Source: Streptomyces sp. NBC_01235 (GTDB taxonomy: Bacteria > Actinomycetota > Actinomycetes > Streptomycetales > Streptomycetaceae). Taken from it: 64,000 bases of DNA. The stretch spans positions 8,804,001 through 8,868,000 of the forward strand of contig NZ_CP108513.1 of the NCBI RefSeq assembly GCF_035989285.1, given 5' to 3'. Position numbers and translations under genes: made by a program. Under the pieces are notes generated by a model. That model was not told where the DNA came from, searched no databases, and saw nothing but the letters and a program-made list of their open reading frames with translations. Positions within the stretch are counted from its first letter, which is position 1, and each line of letters starts with the position of its first letter. Positions 1 through 9,817 of the stretch are shown piece by piece.

Positions 1-840
1 TTCAACGGGTACGTCGACGGTACCCAGCAGCGCCGAGCCCAGCGCCGCGGCGATCTCCGGTTCGCCGCGCAGCCGGCGGCTCATCCGCGCGGCGGTGAGA
101 TGGCCGATGACCGCGGACAGGAGGAACAGCAGCGCTCCGCCGGCGATGAGCTGCGTCCTCGTCGGCGGTGCCTCACCGGTCGGCCGGGCCGCCGACCCCA
201 TGACGACCATGTTCTTCGCCTCGTCGTCGACCGGGTCGGCCTGCTTGATGGTGCTGATGGCCTCCCGCAGCGCGGTGCGCAGCTTCTCCAGCTCGGTGCG
301 GGTCTGCACGCTCTCCACGGTCTGCCCCGGATCGGTCGCGTCGGCCAGCTTGCTGATGCGGCGGCTGGTGTCCTCCACCGACTGCTGAAGCGCGGCGAGA
401 TCCTCCGCCGCCTCCGGGTCGGCACTGTCGCTCGCGATCCGCGTGGCGTAGGAGACGAACTCCTTGGCCACCTGGTCGGAGAGCCGCTGTGCACGCTCCG
501 GGGAGTCGGCCGTGCCGGAGATCTTGATGATGTTCCCGTCGGTGGCCTTGGCGCTGACCTGATCCCGCAGGTCGCTGCCGCTCACCCCGGTCCAGCCGAG
601 CGTGGCGGCCGCGCGGTCGACCACCACCGAACTGGTCGCCACCTCCGTCTGAGTCAGCAGCTCGCGCTCCTCCCACGTCCCCGGCAGCAGCACCGATGCC
701 GAGGTCGTGTAGCGCGGCGGAAACAGCAAGGAGGCGCCGTATCCGACGAGCGCACCCACCAGGGCGAACATGGTGAGCAGCCGCCAGCGCCGACGGATAA
801 TCCGCCCGATGGTGACCAGGCGTATCGTGTCATCGCTCAA
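1..840 (-). CDS. Wzz-like polysaccharide chain-length / capsule export protein (3' end outside window)
   Basis: Partial gene: 280 codons are visible and the reading frame runs off the left edge. The product has a Wzz-type layout: a short cytosolic N-terminus, a membrane helix near residues 20-38 (LLTMFALVGALVGYGASLLF), an extracytoplasmic part with coiled-coil character (residues about 130-190), and a second helix near 228-250. Such proteins set the chain length of surface polysaccharides together with a polymerase. The TTG start is chosen because translation from it overlaps the stop of the upstream glycosyltransferase by 11 bases, which implies coupling; an ATG a few bases inside is out of frame. 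It belongs to the exopolysaccharide operon that continues to the right. Any C-terminal kinase domain would lie outside the window. Confidence 0.75.
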   Translation of the reverse strand, partial: MSDDTIRLVTIGRIIRRRWRLLTMFALVGALVGYGASLLFPPRYTTSASVLLPGTWEERELLTQTEVATSSVVVDRAAATLGWTGVSGSDLRDQVSAKATDGNIIKISGTADSPERAQRLSDQVAKEFVSYATRIASDSADPEAAEDLAALQQSVEDTSRRISKLADATDPGQTVESVQTRTELEKLRTALREAISTIKQADPVDDEAKNMVVMGSAARPTGEAPPTRTQLIAGGALLFLLSAVIGHLTAARMSRRLRGEPEIAAALGSALLGTVDVPVE

Positions 841-2090
841 CGGCGCGGCCTTCCCCTGCGGGGTCCGGGTCGCGCGCGGTCACCGGAGCCCGGTCACGGC
901 GGGCAGCGGCGTAGGCGGCGAGCAGCGACGCTTGCGAGTTCCGCCAGGAGAGCGACCCGCTGATCCGCTCCTGGCCGATCTTGCCCATCCGGGCCCGCTT
1001 CTCCGGGTCGTCCAGCAGCAGCGCGATGAGCTCGGCGAACCCGGCCTCGTCGTTGGCGGGCGCGTAGACGGCGGCGTCACCGGCGGAGACGCGCGCCTCC
1101 CGGAGGTCGAACGAGACGATCGGCCGGCCCATCACCATGTACTCCAGGACCTTGTTCATGGTCGACACGTCGTTGAGCGGATTGCGCGGGTCGGGGGAGA
1201 GGCAGACGTCCGCGGTGGACAGGTAGCGCACCAGGTCGGCGTCCGGAATGCGCCCGGTGAACTGCACCTGCTCCGAGAGCCCGAGCCGCCGGGACAGCTC
1301 CACCATCGCGTCGAAGGTGTCACCGGCCCCGACGAACACCGCATGCCAGTCGGTCCGCCCGAGCTCGTCGCGCAGCTTCGCGAGGGCCCGCAAGGCGTAG
1401 TCGACGCCGTCCTGCGGGCCCATGACGCCGAGGTAGCACAGCAGATGAGGCTTGCCGCGCTTCAGCTCCGGCTCGGGCGGTACGGGGTGGAACCGGTCGA
1501 TGTCGGGCGCGCTGCGCACCACGAAGACGTCCTCCGGCCGCCGACCGCCACGGCGCACCGCGACGTCCCGGTAGCTCTCGTTCGTGGCGAGCACGACGTC
1601 CGCGGCCCGGTAGGTCCGCCGTTCCAGCGCGCACACGGCGCGGTAGAGCAGGTCTTCGCCGCGGCCGAACCGGGAGAGGTACAGCTCGGGTACCAGGTCG
1701 TGCTGGTCGAAGACGAACCGCGCTCCACGCCGCTTCAGCCACAGTGCCGGCAGGAACAGCAGGTCGGGCGGGTTGCAGGCGTGGACCACGTCGACCGGGC
1801 CGACCTTGCGGGCCAGCCGGACCGTATGCCACAACGCCGATCCGTACTCCCGCAGGTAGCCGGCCGGCCCTCCGGTGGCCGCGCGCAACGGGTAGCGGTG
1901 GATCCGCACCCCGTCGATCTCCGCCTCCGGCTCCGTGTCCCGCTTACTCCCTTGGGGACAGATGACGTGCACCTTCCAGCCCGCGTCGCGCAGCGTCGTG
2001 CACTCCTGCCACACCCGTCGGTCGAACGGCACCGACAGGTTCTCCACCAGGATCAGCGCGCGCCGGTCCGGCCGGTCGTCGCTTCTCGCG

Positions 2091-3416
<1,326 letters not shown>

Positions 3417-3498
3417 GACCCGTTCCTCCCCCCAGGCAGGCCCTTCCGGCCTGCGGTCCGCGCGCCGGCGGGACCGTTGAGTTGCAGTCCCCCGCGCA

Positions 3499-4977
3499 TC
3501 AGTAGGCCCCCTGCCCGTAGAGCACCGCACGCAGCGTCTTCCACAAGATCACCGTGTCCAGGGCGAGCGACCAGTCCTCCACGTACCGCAGGTCCAGCCG
3601 GACCGCCTCCTCCCACGACAGGTCGCTGCGTCCGCTGATCTGCCACAGGCCGGTGAGTCCGGGCTTGACCAGCAGCCGCCGCCGGATGTCCGGGCCGTAC
3701 GCGGCGGACTCCTCCGGCAACGGAGGCCGCGGACCGACGAGCGACATCGATCCGGTGAGCACGTTGAAAAGCTGCGGGAGCTCGTCGATCGAGTACCGGC
3801 GCAGCACTGCTCCCACCCGGGTCACCCGCGGATCCCGGCGGAGCTTGAACAGCGGGCCGGCGCCCTCGTTGCGGCCGGCCAGCGCGGCACGTGCCGCGTC
3901 AGCCCCGGCGACCATGGTGCGGAACTTGAGAATGGTGAACTCGCGGCCGTCCTTGCCGACTCTGCGCTGGCGGTAGAACGCCCCACCCCGGCTGTCCACC
4001 AGCACGAGCAGCCCGACGGACAGCATCAGCGGCGCGAACAGCATCAGCAGAATCGTTGCGCCTATTCGGTCGACGACCGCTTTGACCGCCCGGCGGCCCC
4101 CGGTGAAGGTCGGCATGCTGACCCGCAGCAGCGGGATCCCGAGCACCGCGTCGACGTGCAGCCGCGGGCCGGCCACCTCCATCAGCACGGGGGCCACGAC
4201 CATCTCGGTGTCGCTGCCTTCGAGGTTCCAGGCCAGCCGCTGAAGCCGGTCCGGTGACCAGTGCGGGTCCGGTGTGACCGCGACGACACGGTAGCCGTCG
4301 CGGCGGACGTGGCCCGCGACGTCCGCGAGCCGGCCGACGACCGGCACTCCGTCCAGTTGGTCACCGTTCAGCCAGGGACCGTCCGTCGTGCACACCGCGT
4401 CCACCCGCCAGCCGAGGTGCGGGGACTTGCGGGTTCGGGTGATCAGGTCGCGCACGGTGGCCGGGCTCCCGGCAGCGAGCACCGGGCGCAGGCACCGTCC
4501 TTCCTTGCGCTGTTTGTGCAGCGAGAGGCGCAGCAGATATCTCGCGGTCATGGTGACGAGCGCGATCGCGGGGATCGCGACGAAGATCCAGAGTTTGATG
4601 TTGCGCGAGGTGAGGGCGATCCCGCCGAGCGCCAGTACGACGGTCGCCGTGAACAGTGAGCGTCCGAGCCGGCGGAATTCCTCGGCGCCCTGGCCGAGCA
4701 CGGCCGGAGCCCACGCGCGGCTCACCGCAAGCGCCCCCAGCACCAGCAGCTCGGTGCCGAACGCGAGAATTCCCCACTTCTCATGCCAGTTGGCCGCGTC
4801 CCTGGCCCCGAAGAAGTTGCCGATCCCCGCCACCACGAAGGCGGTGGCCACGGTATCGCTGGTGATCACGGTACGGCGGTACCGCTGCTCCCAGTCGCTC
4901 GCGGGCCGGCTGATTGCCCCGTTCGCCAGACGCCCGTGCGCCGACGGAAACGGGCTGACCAATTCCCCTTGCGCCAC
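3499..4977 (-). CDS. Exopolysaccharide polyprenyl glycosylphosphotransferase (priming sugar transferase)
   Basis: A 492-aa membrane protein with several hydrophobic helices in the N-terminal third, a CoA-binding-like middle region, and a C-terminal bacterial sugar transferase domain (PF02397 type). That domain carries FYRQRRVG, LKFRTMV, IDELPQLFNVLTGSMSLVGP and KPGLTGLWQISGRS. It transfers a sugar-1-phosphate to undecaprenyl phosphate and starts the repeat unit. The GTG start (VAQGELVSPF) follows GGGGGG at good spacing; a longer frame reaches into the 35-bp repeats upstream but would add low-complexity sequence. It is the first gene of the minus-strand operon, 82 bases before the dehydrogenase. 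Confidence 0.9.
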   Translation of the reverse strand: MAQGELVSPFPSAHGRLANGAISRPASDWEQRYRRTVITSDTVATAFVVAGIGNFFGARDAANWHEKWGILAFGTELLVLGALAVSRAWAPAVLGQGAEEFRRLGRSLFTATVVLALGGIALTSRNIKLWIFVAIPAIALVTMTARYLLRLSLHKQRKEGRCLRPVLAAGSPATVRDLITRTRKSPHLGWRVDAVCTTDGPWLNGDQLDGVPVVGRLADVAGHVRRDGYRVVAVTPDPHWSPDRLQRLAWNLEGSDTEMVVAPVLMEVAGPRLHVDAVLGIPLLRVSMPTFTGGRRAVKAVVDRIGATILLMLFAPLMLSVGLLVLVDSRGGAFYRQRRVGKDGREFTILKFRTMVAGADAARAALAGRNEGAGPLFKLRRDPRVTRVGAVLRRYSIDELPQLFNVLTGSMSLVGPRPPLPEESAAYGPDIRRRLLVKPGLTGLWQISGRSDLSWEEAVRLDLRYVEDWSLALDTVILWKTLRAVLYGQGAY

Positions 4978-5019
4978 AGAACCCCCCAGGTCCCCAGTGG
5001 TTCGACGTGTTCGCCGCCC

Positions 5020-5108
5020 GGGAGGCCCCCGCCCCCCGCACTGTTGCTCCCCTCGGGAGGCCCCCGCCCCCCGCACTGTTCCTCCCCTCGGGAGGCCCCC
5101 GCCCCCCG
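5020..5108. repeat. 35-bp GC-rich tandem repeat (2.5 copies)
   Basis: Units begin at 5020, 5055 and 5090 (the last incomplete). Each starts GGGAGGCCCCCGCCCCCCG and continues with ACTGTT followed by a CTCCCCTC-like tail; units one and two differ by a single base (GTTGCTCC versus GTTCCTCC). The array ends about 40 bases upstream of the sugar transferase start, where the promoter or leader of the exopolysaccharide operon should be. I see no coding function. Confidence 0.9.
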
Positions 5109-5519
5109 GCGCATGACATCCCGGCTATTTCAGAGCTGCTTGAAACAACCCGCCGTGGCGGCAGCAGACTCGCATGTCCTGCCAGACTCTCGAGGTGCGC
5201 GGGAACCCGACGAAACCTCGGGTGCTCCCCGCACCCAAGGGCCCCCTCCGGGGTTCCAAGAACTGATCATCCCCATGTCTGGCGCCGGGGAAGCGACTGC
5301 TGGCTTTCCGTACAGCCGGACCTATAGATCATTACTGTTCGGTTCATGTCCGAACAGGTGAAGCACGGTCAATCTAGACCATCGGGGCCAGATATGAAGA
5401 GGGGATGTGTGTAATTTGTGTTCAAGCTTTGAGACTGTATCCACCGATCGGTCACCGCCTACAGGTGCCTTTACGCCACCGCACGCTCCAGCCGCTCGCC
5501 CGGCCCCCCGGGCGCGGCT
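5109..5519. other. Non-coding stretch upstream of the exopolysaccharide operon
   Basis: About 400 bases with no convincing gene on either strand. Composition is less GC-rich around 5320-5440 (for example GATCATTACTGTTCGG), as expected for a promoter or junction region. No clear -35/-10 pair was resolved. Confidence 0.4.
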
Positions 5520-5647
5520 TCCATGCGGTGGTGATCGGCGAGCTGCAGCGGGCCTTCCGCGGCGCCCGGTTCGGCAACAACTTCCCGCTGTTCGTGCACT
5601 ACGGCGTGCCGCTGTGGGTGCCCGAGACGGGCGCGAAGTGGTGGTGA
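5520..5647 (+). pseudogene. Serine recombinase (resolvase) fragment
   Basis: The frame reads VVIGELQRAFRGARFGNN, then FPLFVHYGVPLWVPETG, and stops. This matches an internal part of the catalytic domain of large serine recombinases common in Streptomyces, where a GFDAVVIGEPQRAF-type segment is followed by the same FPLFVHYGV block. The catalytic-serine N-terminus, the rest of the domain and the DNA-binding part are absent, so this is a remnant of an integrated element. It ends 35 bases before the immunity-like gene. Confidence 0.65.
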
Positions 5648-5682
5648 CCTGATTCGGAGAGTCCTTGCCTGTTTCGGTGAAC

Positions 5683-6129
5683 ATGGGCCCCATGGACCGT
5701 CTGCTGCACCTCGACCGCACGCTCGACGAGCTGGACCCACCCCGGTGGGCGCCCCCTTCCCCTGACGCGACCCGGTTGGTGCGCACAGTGCATGAGTTGC
5801 GGCGTGTGCCCCTGGGCGAACTCGGTGCGGCGGATCTGCGCACTCTCCTTTCACAGCAGGTGGCACTGCCCTACGTCCTTCCACTCGCCGTCCGCCTGCT
5901 GATCGAGGAGCCACTGCTCGACGCCTGGTTCTACGAGGGCGACCTGCTGCTCGCTGCCGTCAATGCCCCTGCTTCGGCCTGGGCCTTGCTGCCAGAGCCC
6001 GGCGCGCGGCTGCGGGCCGTGATCACGACTTTGCCGGAGGCGGTGGTCGCCGGCCTGCCCCGCGGTGCCGCCGAGGATCTTGCCCGCTTCGTCGCGCGGC
6101 CCGAGACGCTGCGCCGACCTGACAGCTGA
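5683..6129 (+). CDS. Contact-dependent growth inhibition immunity protein (CdiI_2-like), orphan
   Basis: A 148-aa soluble protein. The order DRTLDELDPPRW, then RLVRTVHELRRVPLGEL, DLRTLLSQQVALPYVLPLA and a YEGDLLLAAV-like segment is characteristic of the CdiI-type immunity family (PF18593-like) found in Streptomyces. Family members neutralise a cognate toxin domain by binding it. No CdiA-like toxin or polymorphic-toxin gene is visible, so it may be an orphan or left from a lost module. The start is uncertain: TTG 5665, GTG 5677, ATG 5683 and ATG 5692 are all in frame; the ATG is used here. Confidence 0.6.
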   Translation: MGPMDRLLHLDRTLDELDPPRWAPPSPDATRLVRTVHELRRVPLGELGAADLRTLLSQQVALPYVLPLAVRLLIEEPLLDAWFYEGDLLLAAVNAPASAWALLPEPGARLRAVITTLPEAVVAGLPRGAAEDLARFVARPETLRRPDS

Positions 6130-6227
6130 CGTGACGTGCAGCGCCGCGGTCGGCCACCACGCCGGGCGGATCGCCGAGATGAGCCGCGCATTCCAGCGGT
6201 GACCTGGGCAGGGCGCCCGAACAAGGC

Positions 6228-6259
6228 GGGGCCCACCGGGCACATGCCCGGTGGGCCCC
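6228..6259. terminator. Bidirectional terminator hairpin
   Basis: Perfect 14-bp inverted repeat GGGGCCCACCGGGC / GCCCGGTGGGCCCC with a 4-base ACAT loop. It lies between the convergent immunity-like gene (plus) and FAD oxidase gene (minus), ending 16 bases from the oxidase stop. Confidence 0.85.
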
Positions 6260-6275
6260 GGCCTGTGCGGCGGTC

Positions 6276-7811
6276 TCAGCCGCGGGGATGGCCCACGGCC
6301 TGCTGGTAGCGGAACAGGCCGGCGGGATCGTACCGGCGTTTGACGGCGACCAGGCGGTCGTAGTTGGGGCCGTAGTAGGCGTGCTGCCAGTCGTGCAGGT
6401 CCGGGTCGGGGAAGTTGACGTAGGCCGCGTGGGTGGACAGGCGGCGGCGGAGCATGTGGTGGGCGGCGCGGGTCTGTGCCAGGAGGGCGCGTACCTCGGT
6501 GGGCGGTGCGCCGGGCTTCCAGTGGGTGCCGATGTCGATGACGAAGGTCGCGCGGCGGTGCGGGTAGGCCGTCTCGTCCGGGCGGGGTGCGGCGCTGTCG
6601 CCGCCCATGGCGAAGAGGGTGACATAGCCGGTGGCCCGGCCGGGTCCCGGCTGCCAGCCGCGTACCCAGTCGGCGACGGCGGCCACCGTCTCCGGACCGG
6701 GCCACCGGTCGGGGACGAGGGACTTGGAGGCGTAGGCGTCCTTCGCCCCGGGGGTTTCCATGAGGTGTTCCTGTGCGGACCAGAATCCGTGTTCCTCGAT
6801 GACGGTCCGCGTCGGCCGCAGCTGCAGAAGGGGCCTGAACAGGCGTCGCAGGGCGTCCTCGTGGCCCAGCCGCTGTCCGAGCAGCCAGAGCGAGGTGGTG
6901 CCGTCGCCGGCGTGCCTGAAGCCGATCCGTACGTCGAAGTCGTGGTGACGGTCCACGTCGAGGATGTGCCGCAGTTCTTCCATCACCTTGACGCCCGCGT
7001 CCAGGCCGAAGGTCACGTCGAAGACCGTGGCGCGCAGCCGGCCGACGGGTGCGGCGTCGAATACGAAGCCGGTGTTGATGCCGAAGTTGCCGCCCGCTCC
7101 GCCCCGGCACGCCCAGAACAGGTCAGCGTTCTCGTCGTCGGCCGCGCGCACCAGCGTCCCGTCGGAGAGGACGACACGGGTCTCGGTGAGCCGGTCGCAT
7201 GTCAGGCCCCACTTACGGTCGTTGAAACCGAGTCCGCCGCCGAGGGTGAGCCCGGCGATGCCCACTCCCGGGCAGCGACCACCGGGGAAGTACAGGTTCG
7301 CCGCACGGGCCGCGTACACGTCCGAGTTCGTGGCGCCGCCTCCCAAGCGCAGCCGCCGCCCTTGTGGCACCACCTGTTTCAGCGCGCGCAGACTGATCAC
7401 GAGCCCGGGGGTGGTGGAGTAGCCGGCGTAGTTGTGCCCGCCGGAGCGGGGCGCGAACGGCACATGGTGTTTGGCGCACCACCGGATCGCCGCGGCCACA
7501 TCGCCCTCGGTCGCGCAGGCGAGGACACCTGCCGGGCGGACGGACGCGTAACGCTGGTTGTCGGGCACCGCTTTCGCGGCGTACTGCGCGGACCCCGGGC
7601 GGTACAGAGCGGCGGCCGGGCTGAGGCTCCGCCTCAGTTCGCGCCAGGCTCCCGGCTCGATGTCCTCAATCGCGAAGGGCGGTAGGGCGACGGGGGCTCG
7701 GGAGCGGGGGTCGGCCGTGGCCCAACCGGCGCCGGCGCCCAGCCCGATCAGGCTCCCGGCGGCCGCGACTGCCGCTCCGGTGCGCAGTAGTTCTCGTCGG
7801 CCGGTCTTCAC
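6276..7811 (-). CDS. Secreted FAD-linked oxidase, berberine-bridge-enzyme type
   Basis: A 511-aa flavoprotein exported by the Tat route: residues 4-30 carry GRRELLRTG followed by a hydrophobic stretch. The FAD domain contains RSGGHNYAGY and GGRCPGVGIAGLTLGGG. H126 and C180 are the positions that bind FAD bicovalently in this family (8-alpha-histidyl, 6-S-cysteinyl), so this is likely a bicovalent flavin oxidase acting outside the cell. The C-terminus has the BBE domain (YYGPNYDRLVAVKRRYDP). Substrates in the family include sugars and alkaloids; none can be chosen here. The GTG start follows CGAAGGGG. It is a single gene, convergent with the immunity-like gene and bounded by the hairpin downstream. 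Confidence 0.88.
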   Translation of the reverse strand: MKTGRRELLRTGAAVAAAGSLIGLGAGAGWATADPRSRAPVALPPFAIEDIEPGAWRELRRSLSPAAALYRPGSAQYAAKAVPDNQRYASVRPAGVLACATEGDVAAAIRWCAKHHVPFAPRSGGHNYAGYSTTPGLVISLRALKQVVPQGRRLRLGGGATNSDVYAARAANLYFPGGRCPGVGIAGLTLGGGLGFNDRKWGLTCDRLTETRVVLSDGTLVRAADDENADLFWACRGGAGGNFGINTGFVFDAAPVGRLRATVFDVTFGLDAGVKVMEELRHILDVDRHHDFDVRIGFRHAGDGTTSLWLLGQRLGHEDALRRLFRPLLQLRPTRTVIEEHGFWSAQEHLMETPGAKDAYASKSLVPDRWPGPETVAAVADWVRGWQPGPGRATGYVTLFAMGGDSAAPRPDETAYPHRRATFVIDIGTHWKPGAPPTEVRALLAQTRAAHHMLRRRLSTHAAYVNFPDPDLHDWQHAYYGPNYDRLVAVKRRYDPAGLFRYQQAVGHPRG

Positions 7812-8366
7812 AGGTGAACCCCTTCGTGGTGGGCTCGGGCGCCGGACAGCGGATCCGGTCACGAGCGGCAGAGGCCCCGGTCGGCGGGCCTCACCCACGA
7901 TGGGTGCGCACGGGGGCAGGCGCCGGCCGTGACACCCGGGCGCGCTTGCGATTCACACAAACGGAGCGAGGCGCGCGTACGCGGGATGTACTGGCCGGCT
8001 GTGGCGCGTCCTGGAGACCGCCGCAGGTCTCCTGTGCGAGAGGCGGTTCTGCTTTCGCTCGGGTGTTCGTCGAATCTGTCGCTGAAGGTCAAGGCGCTGA
8101 AGGTCAAGGCGCTGAAGGGCAAAGCAACTGGCCGACGTAGTGCGCTGTTCACCGACGCCAGGAACAGCGAATGGGCTGTCCTACCCGCGCCGGTCAAGTG
8201 GGACTTTTCCGTCGACAAGCGCTCGGGTGAGCACCTGAACCGGGCCAGGGTCTCCGACGGGCATCACCTGGGACCGACACGCCACCGAAGGCACCGGAGC
8301 GCATGGTCAGGGGGCGCGTGGTCAGGGCGATGGAACATCAGGACGAATCCGCTGTAGTCCCGAAGG
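7812..8366. other. Intergenic region, no convincing gene
   Basis: Open frames exist on both strands but none has a family match, coherent composition or a good ribosome binding site. The region holds the 15-bp tandem repeat at 8081-8125 and presumably the promoters of the two diverging genes. Confidence 0.45.
8081..8125. repeat. 15-bp tandem repeat, three copies
   Basis: GCTGAAGGTCAAGGC occurs at 8081-8095 and 8096-8110, followed by a degenerate third copy GCTGAAGGGCAAAGC at 8111-8125. It lies in the gap between the FAD oxidase and the beta-trefoil gene. No promoter or protein function is evident. Confidence 0.9.
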
Positions 8367-8921
8367 GTGACACAGAGCTTTTCCGACCTTTGTCGCGCGT
8401 CGGTGGGGAAGGGATGCGTCGCCCAGAAGATCGGCGGCGCCCCGCGCGGGTACCGCACGTCAGAAGTGGAGTCGGCCTTGGCGCCTGTACCGAACGGCAC
8501 CTACATGATCACCCGTCCCGGTGAGCAACTGCTCACGATGGAGGGAGGGTCGTCGGAGCCCAAGACACCCGTTGTGCTGCTGCCGCCCACCGGTAGCCCC
8601 GGCGAGCAGGAATGGCAGCTGGAGGAACTCGGTAACGGCAACTGCACGATTCGCAATCTCAGGAGCGAAACGTACCTGTCCTTCGACGGTGACCCGGAGA
8701 TGAACAAGCCGGTCGTCGGATACCCCGAGCCCTGCCAGTGGGCGCTCTACCAGAGCGCGCAGCCGCACACCTTCCACGTCGTCGTCCCTGGAGGCCCCGT
8801 CGACGGCCAGGAGCTGGCCCTGGACCTCAGTCTGCTGCGGATCTTCCCGCCCCGCATCGCCCTGAGGCCACTCGAAGTCGACAACCAGCGCCAGGCGTGG
8901 ACCTTCCAGTTCATGGAGTAG
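8367..8921 (+). CDS. Beta-trefoil protein, possible I66-type (cospin-like) protease inhibitor
   Basis: Up to 184 aa. The recognisable part begins near residue 42 with VPNGTYMITRPGEQLLTMEG, continues with GNCTIRNLRSETYLSFDGD and ends with DNQRQAWTFQFME. The pattern of a GTY(M/T)I strand, three pseudo-repeats and a final W-x-F strand is that of beta-trefoil lectins and of fungal-type I66 protease inhibitors. There is no signal peptide, so it is probably cytosolic. The first 37 residues look unlike the rest; TTG 8478 and GTG 8466 are plausible internal starts, so the true protein may be about 147 residues. A 12-base duplication (GTTCATGGAGTA) spans the stop codon. Confidence 0.55.
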   Translation: MTQSFSDLCRASVGKGCVAQKIGGAPRGYRTSEVESALAPVPNGTYMITRPGEQLLTMEGGSSEPKTPVVLLPPTGSPGEQEWQLEELGNGNCTIRNLRSETYLSFDGDPEMNKPVVGYPEPCQWALYQSAQPHTFHVVVPGGPVDGQELALDLSLLRIFPPRIALRPLEVDNQRQAWTFQFME

Positions 8922-9381
8922 TTCATGGAGTAGAGGCGTGAGCCGGGTGCCCGGGTCGGCCGCCGATCCGGGCACCACCTCGAAAGGGCGGCCCTGCTCA
9001 CCACGGCTGCTTGCCGGGCGACGGCAGGCCGGCTTGTGTCTCAGCTGTCGTGCTTCGACCCACGAAGACCCTGTCCAGGGACTCCCTTCACGGGACACCG
9101 GGGCGGCATAACGAGAAGCGACACGACCAGAGACGGGCGGACGAAACGGCCGCGGGTTTCGCTCCGGACCGGAATGGCCCTTGTGCAGTGGTGGAGTGAT
9201 CTTCTCTGGATGGGTACGCATGTAAGGGGTGTGAATTGGCTGCTTCGGGTGTGCCGCACCGGCCCGCCTAGCCCGGATCGCCAGGGATTCCTCGCCGAGG
9301 GGTACCGCGGCTGTCCCGTTTCGGGGTCCAATGGTGAGAGTCCAGCCCTTCCACGCCCGCACCGGTCAGAAGAGGCACGCA
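8922..9381. other. Intergenic region before the NfeD/SPFH pair
   Basis: About 460 bases without a supported gene. A purine-rich AGAAGAGG ribosome binding site lies at its end, 6 bases before the NfeD start. Promoter elements were not resolved. Confidence 0.4.
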
Positions 9382-9813
9382 ATGGATCCATGGCTGATGT
9401 GGTTGATCATCGCAGCCGTTCTGGCTGTGGCGGAGATCCTCACACTGACTGCTGCGCTCGGAATGCTGAGTGCGGCCGCGTTGGCCACGGCGGGTTCTGC
9501 TGCGGTCGGGCTGCCACTGCCCTTCCAGTTCCTGGTGTTCACCGTCGTTGCTGTGGTCACCGTGCTGTTTTTGCGGCCCATCGCGCTGCACCATCTGCGC
9601 CAGCCCCAAGCGGCACGGTTCGGCGTGGACGCCCTGGTCGGCAAGGCTGCCTACGTCGTCGCGGAGGTGACGGGACGGGGCGGCAGGGTCCGTATCGACG
9701 GCGACGAGTGGACGGCCCGCGCCTACGACGAGACGCTGGTGATCCCCGTCGGAAAAACCGTCGATGTCATGGAGATCAGCGGCGCAACCGCGATTGTCTA
9801 CCCCCGGGACTGA
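9382..9813 (+). CDS. NfeD family membrane protein
   Basis: A 143-aa protein with a short N-terminal periplasmic tip, two or three membrane helices (residues about 5-75) and a C-terminal OB-fold domain (VDALVGKAAYVVAEVTGRGG ... GDEWTARAYD). This is the short NfeD form lacking the ClpP-like protease domain. Family members work with SPFH/stomatin proteins in membrane microdomains; here the SPFH gene starts 4 bases after the stop, which supports that partnership. The ATG before DPWLMW is preceded by AGAAGAGG; upstream residues in the same frame have no family match. Confidence 0.85.
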   Translation: MDPWLMWLIIAAVLAVAEILTLTAALGMLSAAALATAGSAAVGLPLPFQFLVFTVVAVVTVLFLRPIALHHLRQPQAARFGVDALVGKAAYVVAEVTGRGGRVRIDGDEWTARAYDETLVIPVGKTVDVMEISGATAIVYPRD

Positions 9814-9817
9814 AACC

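Noticed and set aside
5020..5108. CRISPR-like array
   Set aside because: Repeats are contiguous with no spacers, only 2.5 copies, and no cas genes are present.
7929..8357. 142-codon plus-strand frame with KVKALKVKALKGKA repeat
   Set aside because: No family, no good ribosome binding site. The peptide repeat is simply the translation of the 15-bp DNA repeat.
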